A stretch of 64,000 nt of DNA from Rhabdophis nuchalis (GCA_039707465.1 CM077644.1:199985962-200049961), one strand, 5' to 3'; positions 10,640 through 23,359 are shown, numbered from the stretch's first letter. Notes: a model not told the origin generated them from the sequence alone. Numbers and translations: made by a program.

Positions 10640-11930
10640 ATTGTTCCACAACACCCTGTTAGGGCCCCAATTAAGGGAGGAGACATACTGTTTCCTTTCT
10701 GCCTTTTGGCTCATCACCAGAGACCATCTAGACAGAAAGCCATGAGTTCCATTGTGTGATTTTTTTATACGTGTGTTACGTTTATGAGCTGATCAATAAA
10801 TAAGTCAGGGAGACTAGTATAGATTTATTTTGAGATTTTTAGCACTCATCAGGTAGCCATACCCTTACTGAGATTCGAAGGGAGGAGACATTAAGGGAGG
10901 AGACATACTTCCACAACAGGGTGTTGTGGAACAATTATATATACTTATCCTCCTGTCTCAGCTGAGCAGGAACAGAACCTGGCTGGCTTAATGGCTAAGG
11001 CTCTCGCCTGGCATGGAATACGCCCCGGTACGAATCCCAGTAAGGGTATGGCTAGCTGATGAGAGCTAAAAAGCTCGAAATAGATCTATACTAGTCCCCA
11101 TGACTTATTTATTGATCAGCTCAAAAACATAACACACAAACACACACCCATATATATATGGTTGTGTCACAACACCTTGTTAAGCCCTAATTAAGGGAGA
11201 AAGCATACAGCATACTGCTTTCCTTTTCTGCCTTTCAGCTCATCACCAGAGACAACTAGACAGAAAGCTATGAGTTCTATTGTGTACTTTTTTTATATGT
11301 GTGTTAGGCTTTTGAGCTGATCAATAAATCAGGGAGACTAGGATAGATCTATTTCGAGCTATTTAGCTCTCATCTAACACACATATAAAAAAAGTACACA
11401 ATGGAACTAATAGCTTTCTGTCTAGATGGTCTCTGGGGATGAGCCGAAAGGCAGAAAAGGAAAGCAGTATGCTTCCTCCCTTAATTGGGGCTTAACAGGG
11501 TGTTGTGACACAACCATATACTTATCTTCCTGTCTCAGCTGATCAGGAATAGAACTCGGTGGCTTAGTGGCTAAGGCTTCTGCCTAACATGTAATACAGC
11601 CCCGGTTCAAATCCCAGTAAGGGTATGGCTAGCTGATGAGAGCTAAAAAGCTCGAAATAGATCTATCCTAGTCTCCCTGATTTATTTATTGATCAGCTCA
11701 AAAACCTAACACACATATAAAAAAAAATACACAACGGAACTCATAGCTTTCTGTCTAGATGGTCTCTGGTGATGAGCTGAAAGGCAGAAAAGGAAAGCAG
11801 TATGCTTTCTCCCTTAATTGGGGCTTAACAGGGTGTTGTGACACAACCATATACATATATATATTGATCAGCTCAAAAACCTAACATACATACATACATA
11901 CATACATACATACATACATACATACACTGT
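10640..11930. repeat. Cluster of an approximately 330-bp tRNA-containing unit in alternating orientation
   Basis: Five segments of one unit: 10643-10885 (minus), 10935-11137 (plus), 11152-11372 (minus), 11373-11512 (plus, tail only) and 11513-11866 (plus, complete). A partial restart runs into (CATA)n at 11884-11926. The plus-strand unit carries a tRNA-like A box ('tggcttagtggctaagg'), a B box ('ggttcaaatccc'), 'tattgatcagctcaaaaacc', 'tttctgtctagatggtctct' and an end 'cagggtgttgtgacacaac'. Spacing from the tail at 11373 to the next at 11706 is about 333 bases, so the unit also joins head to tail. A tandem pair lies at 54.7 kb. I do not recognise a named family; a tRNA-derived SINE or satellite is inferred from the Pol III boxes. 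Confidence 0.8.
11541..11615 (+). repeat. tRNA-like Pol III promoter region of the 330-bp unit
   Basis: An A-box-like stretch ('tggcttagtggctaagg') and a B box ('ggttcaaatccc') are about 35-40 bases apart. No full cloverleaf acceptor pairing is apparent, so it is a SINE-type promoter rather than a functional tRNA gene. The copy at 54.9 kb has the canonical 'ggttcgaatccc'. Confidence 0.6.
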
Positions 11931-14163
11931 AAAATGGTTCAAGTATAGCAGAAACAACAATCTTTTAGTACCCTAAAACTGACAAATTATTATCTAAACT
12001 TTCAGTTGTAGTCAACTTTATTAAATACAGTGATAAATAGTAGTTATTTATGTATAAATAATTGAGATTTATCTTTATAGTTTTACCATCAAAGACATTT
12101 ATTAAAATATTCTGCAGTATTTATTTCCATATTAAAGGACTATCACTAACTCCTATAATTTGTTAGTTTCTACTTTATTGCATGCTGTTTATTGGCACCA
12201 ATAAAACTGATGTTTAATATTCTAGACCTATGGCATTTTATTTGTTTAAAATGTGCAGCGACAGCAAGGAGAGATCTGAAGTTTCAATTTCATGTTAATA
12301 AGCGATAGAATAAAAATGGATTAAAAATGGATATATGAACTGCACAGCAGATGTGTAAAGTCTTGTAGATGTTATGGATAAAGAGTAATTGATGTTTTTG
12401 AAAGACTCCAGGGCTTGGAAGCAGACAGCAGGCAAATCAGAGTCCTCTATAACACAAACACAGTATTAATAATTCTTTTCTTGCCCAGGGGAAGGAAGGT
12501 AGCTATTTTTCTAATGGTTGAAGAGTGTGGTTATATTTGTACAACACTTGTTAAATGACAGTGGAAAAAAATAGCTAAGTGAAGGAACCATACTGGCGAT
12601 AAATATTTATTTGAGAGTTACAGCCTACTGGGCTGGATAAAACCTTTGGTGTGAGGATGCAAGATTAGATTTGTGCATTCCATAGAATTCAGAGCAGGTG
12701 GAAGAGAACCTCTCCAAATAAAAACTAAAGTAATAATTTTGAAAGAATGTAATATATTCATAGAACTGAAGTTCCTATTGCCTACCAATTCATAGTCATT
12801 CATATGTGCTTCTCAGAACCCTTTGTAGAAGGTTTCTTTGTAGAAAGAAAGACACTTCAAAAAAAAAGAGAAGTGGTATGGTAGAATGTCATTTCAAAAA
12901 AAAAAGGTGAGCAAGGGGAAAATTGCTTCATTTCTCATGTATGTAAAAGAAGTTCCATCAATAATATTATTCAAGGCAGGAAGATGGATTTTTACCGGTT
13001 AGTTTATTTCAGTATCACCTAAACGAGAATGAGGTGGGGGAATAGGAAATGTATATAAATTTTTATTCCCATTGTTCCCACTATGAAATATTTTCTGATA
13101 AACTAGCATGCTTTTGTAGGTCCCAAAGATATGTTGCAATAATAATAATACCAGAATATTTTTTATGGGATGCAGTGATGCTGACAGTTGGTACTTTAAC
13201 CATCATTGATATTTATGCCCATCATTGCCTCCTTTGTTCACTAAAAATAGTGAACCACCATATAAATACTACACAGAAAATAGCCCAAAGCACACACTTT
13301 GCTAGAGAGAAGTTTCTTGAGGATGGGCTCCAGCATGAGTCCAAAGCTTGGAAGACTAAACCTCTGATTCCTGTGACCAACCCAGATTGGATCCATTCCT
13401 GCAACATTATCCTAGGATACCTTTATTCGTCTTCATTCGATAGGACAAGTCATTTAAAATTTTGATAGCCTTGTGGGGGGCGGTGCCAAAAGATTACTAC
13501 CACTGTGAAAATATGCATGACTTCAACTTGTAACAGCTTCAAATATAAAGTATTGCTTCAACAGCTTTAATTGTGATTTGGTATCATGTAACTCACTGTG
13601 AGAAAAGTAATCTGATGAAATTATTGAAGCCCATGATTCAGAAATTGGATATTGCTTCCAAATGAAAATGACCTTAAAATATAGTAATGGTTCTGTCAGT
13701 TTAAAGCTATTGTGGACTGTATGTGTCAATCTCCTACTCATTTGGCTGTGATCTCTACTGGATATAGAAAGATTTCGTTCTAACTAAACTTTAATCAACA
13801 TGCAATGTGCACCTTTTCACAAACAATGCCTAAATTCTAACAGATGTGCAGATAAATATTGTTTTTAATGTCTGGAATTTGCACATACTGTTTGGAATGT
13901 ATTATTGTGTATACCTAGTCATAAATAAGACAAAGATCCTCTTTTAGGTTTGGATTCCTGTTTTTATTAGATGGTCTAACAAACACGAACAATTTAAATA
14001 ATAAACCATACGGTTCTGGGATCTGGATGAAATGTGTGAAATAGTGTTTAAAAATATTTGTTTGTCTTTCTTTGCCCTACGTTTTTTTTAATTTACAAAC
14101 AAAAAACAGACTTCAGGACTTCTAAGAAAATTTCTGAGGCCAATATAGCCCTACGCTGCAGTG
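11931..14163. other. AT-rich DNA, nothing recognised
   Basis: The longest open frame (13049-13465, 138 codons) is cysteine- and histidine-rich by chance, lacks any domain I recognise and has no flanking splice logic. No repeat family was identified. Confidence 0.4.
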
Positions 14164-14237
14164 TCCTTGGTGCTCTCTGAGTTTCATGGATTTCTTGAAG
14201 ATATTTCATCACCAAACTAGGCAACATCATCAACTAC
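14164..14237 (-). repeat. Unclassified interspersed repeat B with hammerhead-like core
   Basis: On the minus strand: 'TTGATGA', one extra base, a stem GTTGCC, loop TAGTTT, stem GGTGAT, then GAAA and 'TATC'. A 'cagagagcacc' block follows. The stem pairs fully when G-U pairs are allowed. The copy at 23.5 kb has a different stem of the same length. Relative to the hammerhead consensus the first core base is changed (C to T) and the cleavage-site triplet is ATC. Confidence 0.5.
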
Positions 14238-14406
14238 AAATAATCTCTTCTATTGCTAGCCCTACAAAACAATACAAGTAGTTTTAGGAAACAAAAACAG
14301 AAGGTGACTGTTGCCTGGTACTAAGGTTATTGCCAAGGATAATGACAAAGGGAACACAGTGTTGAGATAAAAAGCATCTTGAAGACTGCAAAAGATAGAA
14401 GGGGGC

Positions 14407-14773
14407 ATCTTTGCCCATTTGTCTTCTGACAAATGAGTGTTTTTTGTGACTGGCAATGCCCATATGGCAATGTAACAGTCCATGGTTGTCATTTGTGAGC
14501 ATACTGTCAATATATCAAATGTATCTATTGACTCAGAAAGTTTAGGGGCCCTGATATTTGTACTAGAATCATTCTATTTAGATAAATACATAGATTTATT
14601 GCTGGGGTCCTCACAGTGTAGTACCTGGATAGCCTGATATACATGCCAATGCTTCCCTTGGCACCAATCAGGCCCTGGTTCCCCATAAGACATGTTTTCT
14701 TTATTCTAGTTACAAAATATGGGCATTGCCAGTCACAAAATACTCATTTGTCAGAAGACAAACTGGTAAAGAT
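14407..14773. repeat. Long inverted repeat, approximately 56-bp arms
   Basis: Arms 14407-14464 and 14718-14773 are reverse complements over about 56 bases with a few differences (shared 'gtcttctgacaaatgagt' and 'gtgactggcaatgcccata'), separated by about 250 bases. It lies just downstream of the repeat-B copy and may be part of the same foldback element. No target duplication is evident. Confidence 0.7.
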
Positions 14774-15788
14774 TCTCCTGGCGTGCTGGTAAGAAAAGCA
14801 TAACCTCTGGCATCATTATTTCCTGGAAAGATTTTCTGTATACAGAATAGATGCTTTTAGCTGTCTTGGAAAATAAAATGGGTAGTGATTGTAGCCAAGC
14901 CCTGGATTTGGAAATGAGCCTCCCAAGGACAAAAGGAAGCTGGACTCATAGGGAAAATCCTGTAAGAGTAACACTAGAGCGAATAGCCAGTATATTCTGT
15001 TTAATCTAGGCTTTATAATTGATTGGGTCTCCTATGGCAACCATCTTTTGAATGGCAAGCTCAGAATTTCATATATGCCAACCATCCCCCCAAATTGGTA
15101 TGGAACAGTAGTAATGATATAGCATCTGTAGAAGAGAAAATAGCAATTACAGGTTTCTTGGAAGTCATTATGGTACATTGACTTCAGCATCACTGTTAAT
15201 TCTCAAGTCGCTCTGATGTATTCATAGATGAATAATTTGAATGAGAAAAGCTTTAGCCAATTAACTGACAAAAATCTATTATGTGAAGACAGGAAGCTGC
15301 TACACAGCCGATTTTTCAAGTGTTTACCCACAAATCATGGAAGTGCAAGTTTTGTCAGCAAATGTGATTTATGGAATAGTAATCATCAAAAGATGAGAAG
15401 CTTTGGAGGTAGAAGGTAAGAAATAAAGAATGATCCATATTTCTTCTGTGATTGCATTATGTTCACAATTCCCTTTCTGCAATATGATTGAATTGTGCTA
15501 ATTCTTCACATTTGATAGATGAATACCAACCAGTCATCTGTACCCATCCAATCTGAATATAAAAGATACCTGTATGGCATTTCTCCATTACTTTTAATTG
15601 TTCATAGCAGGAACGTAAAACTGTACATCTAAAAAGAAGGAACCAGAATGGGAATATTAATGGCTTGATATCTCATGCTTCTACATATTCAAATAGCGCT
15701 GTACACACAAGCGCTTGCCTGCTACTTATGCAAAACCATCCCCTCTTTCACCCACCCCCCATTATTCAGTTAAAATGAATAATTAAAA
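14774..15788. other. No feature recognised
   Basis: Unique-looking sequence. The 63-codon open frame at 15228-15419 shows no recognisable domain. Confidence 0.4.
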
Positions 15789-15958
<170 letters not shown>

Positions 15959-17224
15959 ACAGACAGACCTAAAGAATGCACAGGAATGTGTACTTTAAAA
16001 ATATTGTTTAATATGATTTTTGTATCACTTTTTAAAAAAAATCACCAATATATATGGAAAGACATACTGACATATGAGTAAAATATCATAGCTTTAAATA
16101 AGTAGATATCCATTTTCCTTTTGAAAGGAATGAAGATATTTATTTCCTTACATTTTCATATTTTCTGTTTGCTGATGATATCATTTGAAATATTCTACCT
16201 CTTTTTATTCTTAGATTTTTACAATTTTTCTTTCAACAAGTTTTTTATTACATAATGATAAATATGTCAGTTGTTTACATTCTCATAAAATGGATGAAGG
16301 AGATTTTCAGACACGTAAGACAAGCTCTAATTTTCTCCTAGATGAAAGGTCTTGATAGATTGGATGACCTTTATGTTAGCATATCAAAAGAAGGTATAAT
16401 TAAATAAAATTATTTTCCAGAATTGAAATTATAGACAGAATAGAAGCTCTTCAAGTGGCAGTGGAACAGATATCACTTTCTCCTTTACTGCTCTTTGCAG
16501 CTCTTTTAAAGAATGATTTTCCATTTTCATGTTCAGTGGTCTGAGAAGGTTTTATGGTATAGAAATAATAATTTGCTCAAACAAATTTAGCTCTCAATTT
16601 CTTTTGTTATTCTACCAATTACGCCTTTCAAAAGACACTTGCATGCTGATCTGACTGATGGCAATGTATTTATGAGAAGCATAAATAATGTTAATGTGCT
16701 TTCCATGAAGGATAATAATATGAAGTATATCATAATGTCCTATAACAGGTCATGTAATTTTTGACTGATTATATGTTTTTTAAGCATAGATAGATTTACA
16801 TGAAAGTAACCTAGTCAAAGTTGAGCAAATCCTGAAAATTTTACTGAGAGAAAATTAAATATATATTTTTGTTTTAAAAGTAGACACAAAGGACTTTTTG
16901 AAAAAAATTTAAATATTCTTCCAGCATACAAGAAAATTCTCTATTTTCTTCCAGCAAGGGAGGAAATTCTGTAATTCACATATTCTTAATATAGAGTACT
17001 TTTTGCTACTGAAAAATGAATGAGGTAAAGTTTAGTTTTATTTTATTAAAAGATACAGTCCTGCTGAAAAATGCTGAAGTTAAAAAATAATACATTACGC
17101 AGCATCCAACAAAAGCCTGTTTTCAGGTTAAAATCCACAGCATAACCTGGTTATCTGCATCTGATGATTCCCAATATAAATGATACTGAAAATACAGGAT
17201 CTCCTTGTGGCCAATGAAACTCGG
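15959..17224. other. AT-rich DNA, nothing recognised
   Basis: No element recognised. The more complex, less AT-rich block at about 16600-16760 could be conserved non-coding sequence, but that cannot be judged from one genome. Confidence 0.4.
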
Positions 17225-17430
17225 CACTTTTTTTAGCTTCTGTTCAGTCAAATACAACTCTCAGAAGCTGCTTGGTCCCTGCAGTTTTCTTGGCAAGGAT
17301 TTTCAGAAGCAGTTTGCCATTGCTCTTCCCTAAATGTGAAAGAAAAGCTAGCTTTGTTCTTGCTGCACTAGAATTCACAGTCTGCTGCTTTCTAAACTGT
17401 AGTGGTGTAACCACTACACCAAACAGGCTA
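17225..17430 (-). repeat. tRNA SINE related to the Sauria family
   Basis: On the minus strand: tRNA head 'ggtgtagtggttacaccact' near 17400-17425, a B-box remnant, and a body ending in 'ggcaaactgcttctg' and 'cttgccaagaaaactgca'. Same organisation as the copy at 9.8 kb. Confidence 0.6.
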
Positions 17431-17577
17431 TCAACTGAGAAATATCACACAGGATATACACTGGATAAAAACAAAAGATAATTTCCCCTTCAATACGACT
17501 GGTGATGGAAGTCTATAGAACCAGGCACATGGGGACACGACATAGTATAACATCTCTATCTCTCTATTTGGAGAGCT

Positions 17578-17632
17578 TAATAATAATAATAATCTTTATT
17601 TTCATTGTACTAAAATTACAATGAAATTGGTT
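17578..17632 (-). repeat. (TAA)n with LINE-like 3' tail
   Basis: On the minus strand, 'ccaatttcattgtaat' and 'caatgaaaataaagatt' end in (ATT)n. This looks like a non-LTR retrotransposon 3' end, but the family is not recognised. Confidence 0.35.
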
Positions 17633-17757
17633 AAGCTTAAGGGAAGATTAATTGCATGTACCATTCCGATAGCTTTTAGGTGTCTCTTTCTGTGACTGTG
17701 AGTCAGTGTGAGTCTGTGAATTCAGTTCCCAGTAAAGAGCTTAAATGGAACAGAAGC

Positions 17758-17905
17758 AGTGGTGGGCTCTGGGAGGTAGGGCCTAGTATGGGCATACCAG
17801 TGGCCGCTGGGAGCAGCGGCCACCGTACCGGAATGGTGGCTCATTGGGCTCACCCACCCGCCTGTGTTCCTTCTGCTTTTTGAGGGAAATAGGCGAATTG
17901 TGCAT
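17758..17905. repeat. hAT-type non-autonomous element fragment
   Basis: Begins with 'cagtggtggg', a terminal motif matching hAT-type elements in this window (compare 49.2 kb), followed by GC-rich sequence unlike its surroundings. The opposite end and target duplication were not found, so it is partial or internally rearranged. Confidence 0.35.
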
Positions 17906-20058
17906 GTGCACACAATGACTGTGTGGATAGAATATAGGAAGTTATTTAGCACTGTCAAATTACCAGTTCATCTTGTTAGCTATTTCTAATTAGCAATATT
18001 TTTCACAAAAGGTCCAGGAATTCATGTCCAGCAGATAATAAGAAGGAAAGTATATAGATTAGTGATATAGATACTCAGAAACTGGAAGTTTTAAATATAA
18101 AGTATGCCTTTGCATAGTAGTTCATTGTTCTTTAGTAGTTCCTTGCTAAGGAGGTAGTTACATGGAAGAGTAGCTAGGAATTATTTGGGGCATTTTAAAC
18201 AACCCAAAGGATACATAAAATCAGTCCACCCTTCCCTGTCTTCTCCATGAGCCAAAGCAAATGAATTAGTCATCAAACAATTATAAAGTTTAACTCTATA
18301 TTGAAGAAGAACCCTCCCAGTTGGGAGGACAACTCAAGTGGGAAATTAATCTTGAATCATTATATAAACACAAGGCAGCAAGTTTGACACACACAGACCT
18401 CATGCCTTTGATTCTTATCTAGCCTTTCCTATATGAAAGCTGACAGTCTGACAGATTCCTGTGGAGTAGGCACAGAGCAATGAAGTAGTTTGAACTCTAC
18501 AAGTCTGGGTCTGGTTGTTCATGTCTGACACTAACTATTTTGATAGATTTCTCTGTTGTCACTTTGCATCTTAACATAAACATGCAAACAACATACCCTG
18601 ATGGGTGCCACATTGCATAAGAAGTAGAGACACTGATAGGCAAACAATTTTTCGTCAAGAAAACAATCTCCTTAGAAATATACTCCATTGAATTCAATGG
18701 TATTTATTTCTAAGAAAATAAAATATATTTTCCCTCGTCTTCCATTTCTTCACGATTGTTAAAGTTATGCTAAGCAAAAATCTCTTAAAATGGGTATTTA
18801 AAAAGCAATCAATAAAAGATTTATTCTACATAAAGATTGTTTTTTTTAAAAAAAATATCCAGAAGCACTGATCTGTCTATGCGTTGCAGCAGCAGTAGTA
18901 GCTCAGTGAAAGTTTGGGCAACATACTTATTCAACATTTTGACACAAATGTTTGTATTAAAATGATTTTCACCTGCCTCAACAAGTAGAACAAGCAACAT
19001 TCTTTGGATGTGCAAGCAACTATTTGTCATGTTTATAAACTTTAGCAGACTTCCTTGTAAATTACTGGCTTTGCTAGATAGATCTCTTACTTTCAGCATT
19101 CATTCTTTCTGTAGAATTGTGACAATTCACCACTGAAATCCTCAAAACAGTCATTCAGAATTTCCTTTTACCACTTAGGGGACATTTTCATGTTTTAATT
19201 TTTAATGAAAGGAATGATACTATAACTCTTATATTTCAGCGCTATTTCAAAAGCGAAGAACGCAAACAAAAAACAGTGTGAGGGCCAGAAAGTTACAGTA
19301 TAACAAAAGATGGTAAGGATGCATTCTTTTAGCTCTGGATAGAATGGTGAGCTATGCTAACCTAATGCTACCTTCCACAGATAAACTATATAAGCTTCAT
19401 AATAAAACATATTCTCAACAAAAAATGTCCTACAACAGAAAAATGCAATCTAGTGCCCAAACCTGTGATAATCTATATTTAGTCATGCCTTTCTACTGGC
19501 TCTTCCTGAAGCACCCCAAATACAGCCAAAGCAATGTTATTAGGAGAGGATCTCTGTTGCTGGTCTGGCATTAGAGGCAAAATCATAAAATACACAGGAA
19601 AAACAGGATGGAATCAAAAATATGGGAACCAATGGCTATTAACTAAGATACCTAGATACCTCTGCCTATTGAAGGTTGTTGGATAGGTAGGTAAATCTGA
19701 ATTAAACCAGATGGTGTTTACCTTGCTAAAGCTTTGTTAATTTGGAGACAACTCTAAAAATGATTATCAAAGACAGTTTGCTTGTTTATATCCTACTGCA
19801 GTCTGAACCATTACAGAAGAGAGTTGTTGAGCATGATTTAGAGAATGCTAAGACTCTTAAGAGGAGGAAATGATCCCCTAAGAATTGAAGAAATGAAAAA
19901 TTAAATGTTTTGCGAACCAGAGAAAAGCCAGCTGCCAGCCCAGATTCATAGTGAGAACATTGCCATCAATATCTGCAAACTTTGCTTTAACTACATTAGA
20001 AAGTAGGTACAATTTGGAACTAGACCACTGCATAAATATATTAATCATTACCATAGAA
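17906..20058. other. AT-rich DNA, nothing recognised
   Basis: No repeat or gene recognised. A short perfect palindrome (CCATTGAATTCAATGG) lies near 18685. Open frames at 18821-19099 and 19344-19574 have no recognisable domains. Confidence 0.4.
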
Positions 20059-20193
20059 CAGGGCTGTCAAACTCGCGGCCCGCAGGCCGGATGCATCACA
20101 CGCTGGCCAGGCCCACACCCAGTTTAGCGAAGGGAGGAAAAGTCCCGATTTGTCATCTGATGCTGCTGCGATGATGCAAATTTGACACCTCTG
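20059..20193. mobile_element. hAT-type MITE, 135 bp
   Basis: Termini 'cagggctgtcaaac' and 'tttgacacctctg' are inverted repeats of each other. They are flanked by CCATAGAA (20051-20058) and CCATAGAG (20194-20201), an 8-bp target duplication with one mismatch. 8-bp duplications and CAGGG-type ends are typical of hAT elements. There is no coding capacity. A second copy lies at 42.25 kb. Confidence 0.85.
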
Positions 20194-20354
20194 CCATAGA
20201 GTCTTTATATATCAGGTACAAATAATGAATAGCATTAACGGGCAGAAAAAAGTTCAGTTACCACACAGTTACTTCAGATGGCTGCAGATATTAAAAAAGG
20301 AGGCAGTACCTAAACCTGCATCTTTAGTCAAGAACATGTTAGCTAACCCAAGTA

Positions 20355-20430
20355 AGAAATGCGGCTGAGTCCCAGAAGGGAGAAGGGCGGTATAGAAATT
20401 TAAATATTAAATTAAATTAAATTGAAAGCA
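20355..20430 (+). repeat. L2-type LINE/SINE 3' tail fragment
   Basis: Contains 'ctgagtcccagaagggagaa' and 'gggcggtatagaaatttaa' followed by (AATTA)n. It matches the 3' tail of the L2 copies at 2.3 and 62.8 kb. Confidence 0.6.
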
Positions 20431-20447
20431 TTTATTGAACAAACGTA

Positions 20448-20467
20448 ACTTGCTTGCTTGCTTGCTT
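20448..20467. repeat. (CTTG)n short tandem repeat
   Basis: Five CTTG units. Confidence 0.8.
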
Positions 20468-20977
20468 TATGTCTGTTTATCTGAATGAAAAAAAGTTTGA
20501 AATGATGTTTAGCCTCAACTTTCTATCAAATTCTGAGAATCCACAGCAGCCTTGCTACAAAGCTTCCAAAGCTATCCCAAAGTTACTGAAGAATTACTAT
20601 TTTAGCATGGCAATGCCAATTTGATACTTGGTGAATAATCATTTTAATTATACAATATTTAATAAGTTACATTTGGATTAAACTAAAACTAGATGTACTT
20701 TTTATCCTTAGCTGGCCTTGAAAGCTAAACAGGATTAAGCATTCTTGAATGGGAGAGTCAATGTCAGAATTGTATGCTGGATTATGGAAGAAAAACATAT
20801 CCCAGAAAAAAGCATGGCATGTCAGTACTTTTATCAAGAAAAACTACATGCACATATACATAAAGTCATTAAGATTCAAGGTCAACTTGAAAAAGAAGTT
20901 ATTTGTTTCCTGATAATCTTGTACCACTGCTGAGAAACTTGCTGAATGAATTAAATCACAAGAGTGCATATCAAGTC
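20468..20977. other. No feature recognised
   Basis: AT-rich; no element identified. Confidence 0.4.
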
Positions 20978-21190
20978 CACTGTGATATAGTGGTTCAAGT
21001 GTCATACTAGAACTGAGAATACTGAAGTTACAGTCCATCATCAACCATAAAATCAACCATTGGATGACTTTTTGCTGATCAGCCCAATCTATCTCACAGG
21101 ATTGTTGGGGGTGGAATTGGAGGAGGAAAAACTGTATATGCCACCTTGAGCTCCTAAAAATAAGATGGGATATTAATCTAAATTTTACTA
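20978..21190 (+). repeat. Sauria-type tRNA SINE
   Basis: tRNA head 'gatatagtggttcaag', diverged B box, 'cccaatctatctcacagg', 'attggaggaggaaaaac', 'gccaccttgagctcctaaaa' and 'agatgggatattaat'. The last two match the Bov-B-derived 3' tail known for Sauria SINEs. The clearest copy of this family in the window. Confidence 0.75.
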
Positions 21191-22231
21191 AACAAGCAAT
21201 ATTAACAACCAAGCAATACTAGAAACATACTTCTTAGAGGCCAAATGCCACCTTATCTGAAAAAACCTGTGCTTCCTTGCTTTAAGACTATAAAGAAAAA
21301 TAGGAAGAAGCAAAGTTTGTGACAGATGTGAACATCAAATAAACATAAAAGAGTTAGCCAGGCAGGGAAATGAAGGGGGGGATAGTAAAGATAATACATG
21401 ATCATTTTATGAATCCAGCTGCTGAATATTTTCTAATGCCAGGCAATGTAATAGCATTTTAAATCATCTGGGGAGAAAAGGACTCATAGTGACTGGATAA
21501 GTATGAGAGTTATCATGATAATAATCGCATATTAACTTTGCATAGGAGAATTATATATTCTAACCTGTATGTCCCCACTTCTGGCACCAGATGGCATTCC
21601 ACATGTTGATAAATACTGCCTAAAAAGTAAGAGAAGGATAAATAATTACCACTTAAATACATTCCTCAAATGAGAATTAGAACTGGCTGACAAGGATTGT
21701 TTTCTTTTTTTGCAAAGTTATGCAGAAGTAACCAATCAAAATGAAGGATCTTTTCTTTGCCAAATTTGCAATGATGGACAAAAATTTGAATACCTATTTA
21801 CTGATACCACTTTTGTAAAGATTCTATAAGAAAGAATTAGTGAATCTGGAATATGCCTCTTTTTTTTTATATATACACTGATTAAACACTTCCTATGCGC
21901 TGGGCAGATGGCATACTTATGAAGATATATGGTGAAAAGTTAACAAATGTTAAACAGATGTTTTACTCTAAAAAGAGGCATAAACTGATGTGTATTGATA
22001 AGATACGTTGCTACAGGCCATCAAATTATGGTGTATGAATGTAAATTACTTGATTGCGGAGGTCTTCAGTTCGTCTCTACAGTATCTAATTATACAGACA
22101 CCTACCACTACATACACCCGATATTATTGTTGTTGTTTCCAGAGGAGTGGCTAGGTTGCTCTTTTACAGCAAAAGGTCTTATGGTCAATTAAAGTCTTAT
22201 GGCCCATTAAAGACTTAAACTTCCAAACTTT
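21191..22231. other. No feature recognised
   Basis: AT-rich; short open frames only. Confidence 0.4.
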
Positions 22232-22315
22232 CAGGGGCAATAAACTACTTCATTAGATGAATCTAATCCATGAAAGCTTGTACCAGAATAAATATGTTAA
22301 CCTTGTGCCATAAAA
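22232..22315 (+). repeat. Possible ancient amniote interspersed repeat
   Basis: 'ttagatgaatctaatccatg', 'aaagcttgtaccagaataaa' and a 'gttaaccttgtgcc' end resemble a widely dispersed amniote repeat with 'gatgaagt...cacgaaagcttatg...aataaatttgttagtctttaaggtgcc' organisation. Recognition is from memory; the class is uncertain. Confidence 0.3.
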
Positions 22316-22328
22316 TAGATGGATAGAT

Positions 22329-22390
<62 letters not shown>

Positions 22391-22406
22391 GATCTATAGA
22401 TATATA
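22315..22406. repeat. (GATA)n microsatellite
   Basis: About 18 GATA units, decaying into TATA at the 3' side. It lies against the 3' end of the neighbouring minus-strand SINE, suggesting tail-derived expansion. Confidence 0.95.
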
Positions 22407-22549
22407 TAACAGCAATAACATTGAGACTTATATACTGTTTCACAGTGCTTTATAGCCTCTGTAAGTGGTTAACAAAGTCACCATATTGACTCCAATAATC
22501 TGGGTGCTCATTTTACCAACTCGGAAAGATGGAAGGCTGAATCAACCTA
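22407..22549 (-). repeat. MIR-like squamate SINE, 5'-truncated
   Basis: Minus strand: 'aggttgattcagccttcc', 'atgagcacccagattatt' and 'agtatataagtctcaatg'. The tRNA head is missing. The 3' end abuts (GATA)n. Confidence 0.7.
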
Positions 22550-23359
22550 ATAATAGATAGACAGTACACACTATACATACATTTATACATACTTACGGTG
22601 ACTTAGCTAGTGTGCAAAATAATATACAGAGCTTTCAACAACCTAATTTACTTTCAAAATTAGTTTGCTGATAGAAAACAAATTATAGAAACAATAAAAA
22701 TCACATTCCTTCCTCCTCATTTCTTCCAAAATGACTATAACCCATTTGATTATTAGGAAATCAAGAGATAATGAATTGTCAGTCCAAGTAGGTAAACCAG
22801 ACCAGGAAATCAACTCCACATGAAAGCAAAAACTACTTTTTATTAAGATTGCCAAGAATAACAGAATCATGAAAGTCTGATTGTGTTGTACTTCCTCTTC
22901 AATCTATAGTGAAGTTGGGAGGTATCTAGGTGTGTCTGAGTCACTTCTAAATTTTATCTCATTGTTTTGGACTTTAAAAATGTTTTAATTTCTTTTGCCT
23001 AGGTTCTTGCATATCTCCATCAAGGTCATCTTCCATACTGTCTACATGAAGAAGTCAACTGACCAAATTCAAATACTGGAACAGCATTGCCTTCCATATA
23101 CTGTAAAGCTACAAATTATAAGTTTGAATCCCTAAATAATGTCAAGGATGGTATTGTCCTTCTGTCTCTCAGTCAAAAATGTCAATACCCATGAAGTTGA
23201 CAATTAGAATGACTGACATAATAACTCATTGTTTCTATTTTGTCCTCTGAGTCATGATAAAATTCAGTGACATTTCTCCTTTATTAAACCCATGAGAGAA
23301 ATGTTGGGGAAATGATTTTGTTTACACTTGGTCCTGCAACTACTTGGTACTGCAACTAC
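22550..23359. other. No feature recognised
   Basis: AT-rich; no element identified. Confidence 0.4.

Noticed and set aside
11541..11615. Possible functional tRNA gene
   Set aside because: A and B boxes are present, but the sequence lacks a convincing cloverleaf and acceptor stem and is repeated within a larger 330-bp unit; it is a SINE-type promoter.
13049..13465. 138-codon plus-strand open frame
   Set aside because: No domain, no homologous copy in the window, no splice or promoter context; a chance ORF in AT-rich DNA is more likely.
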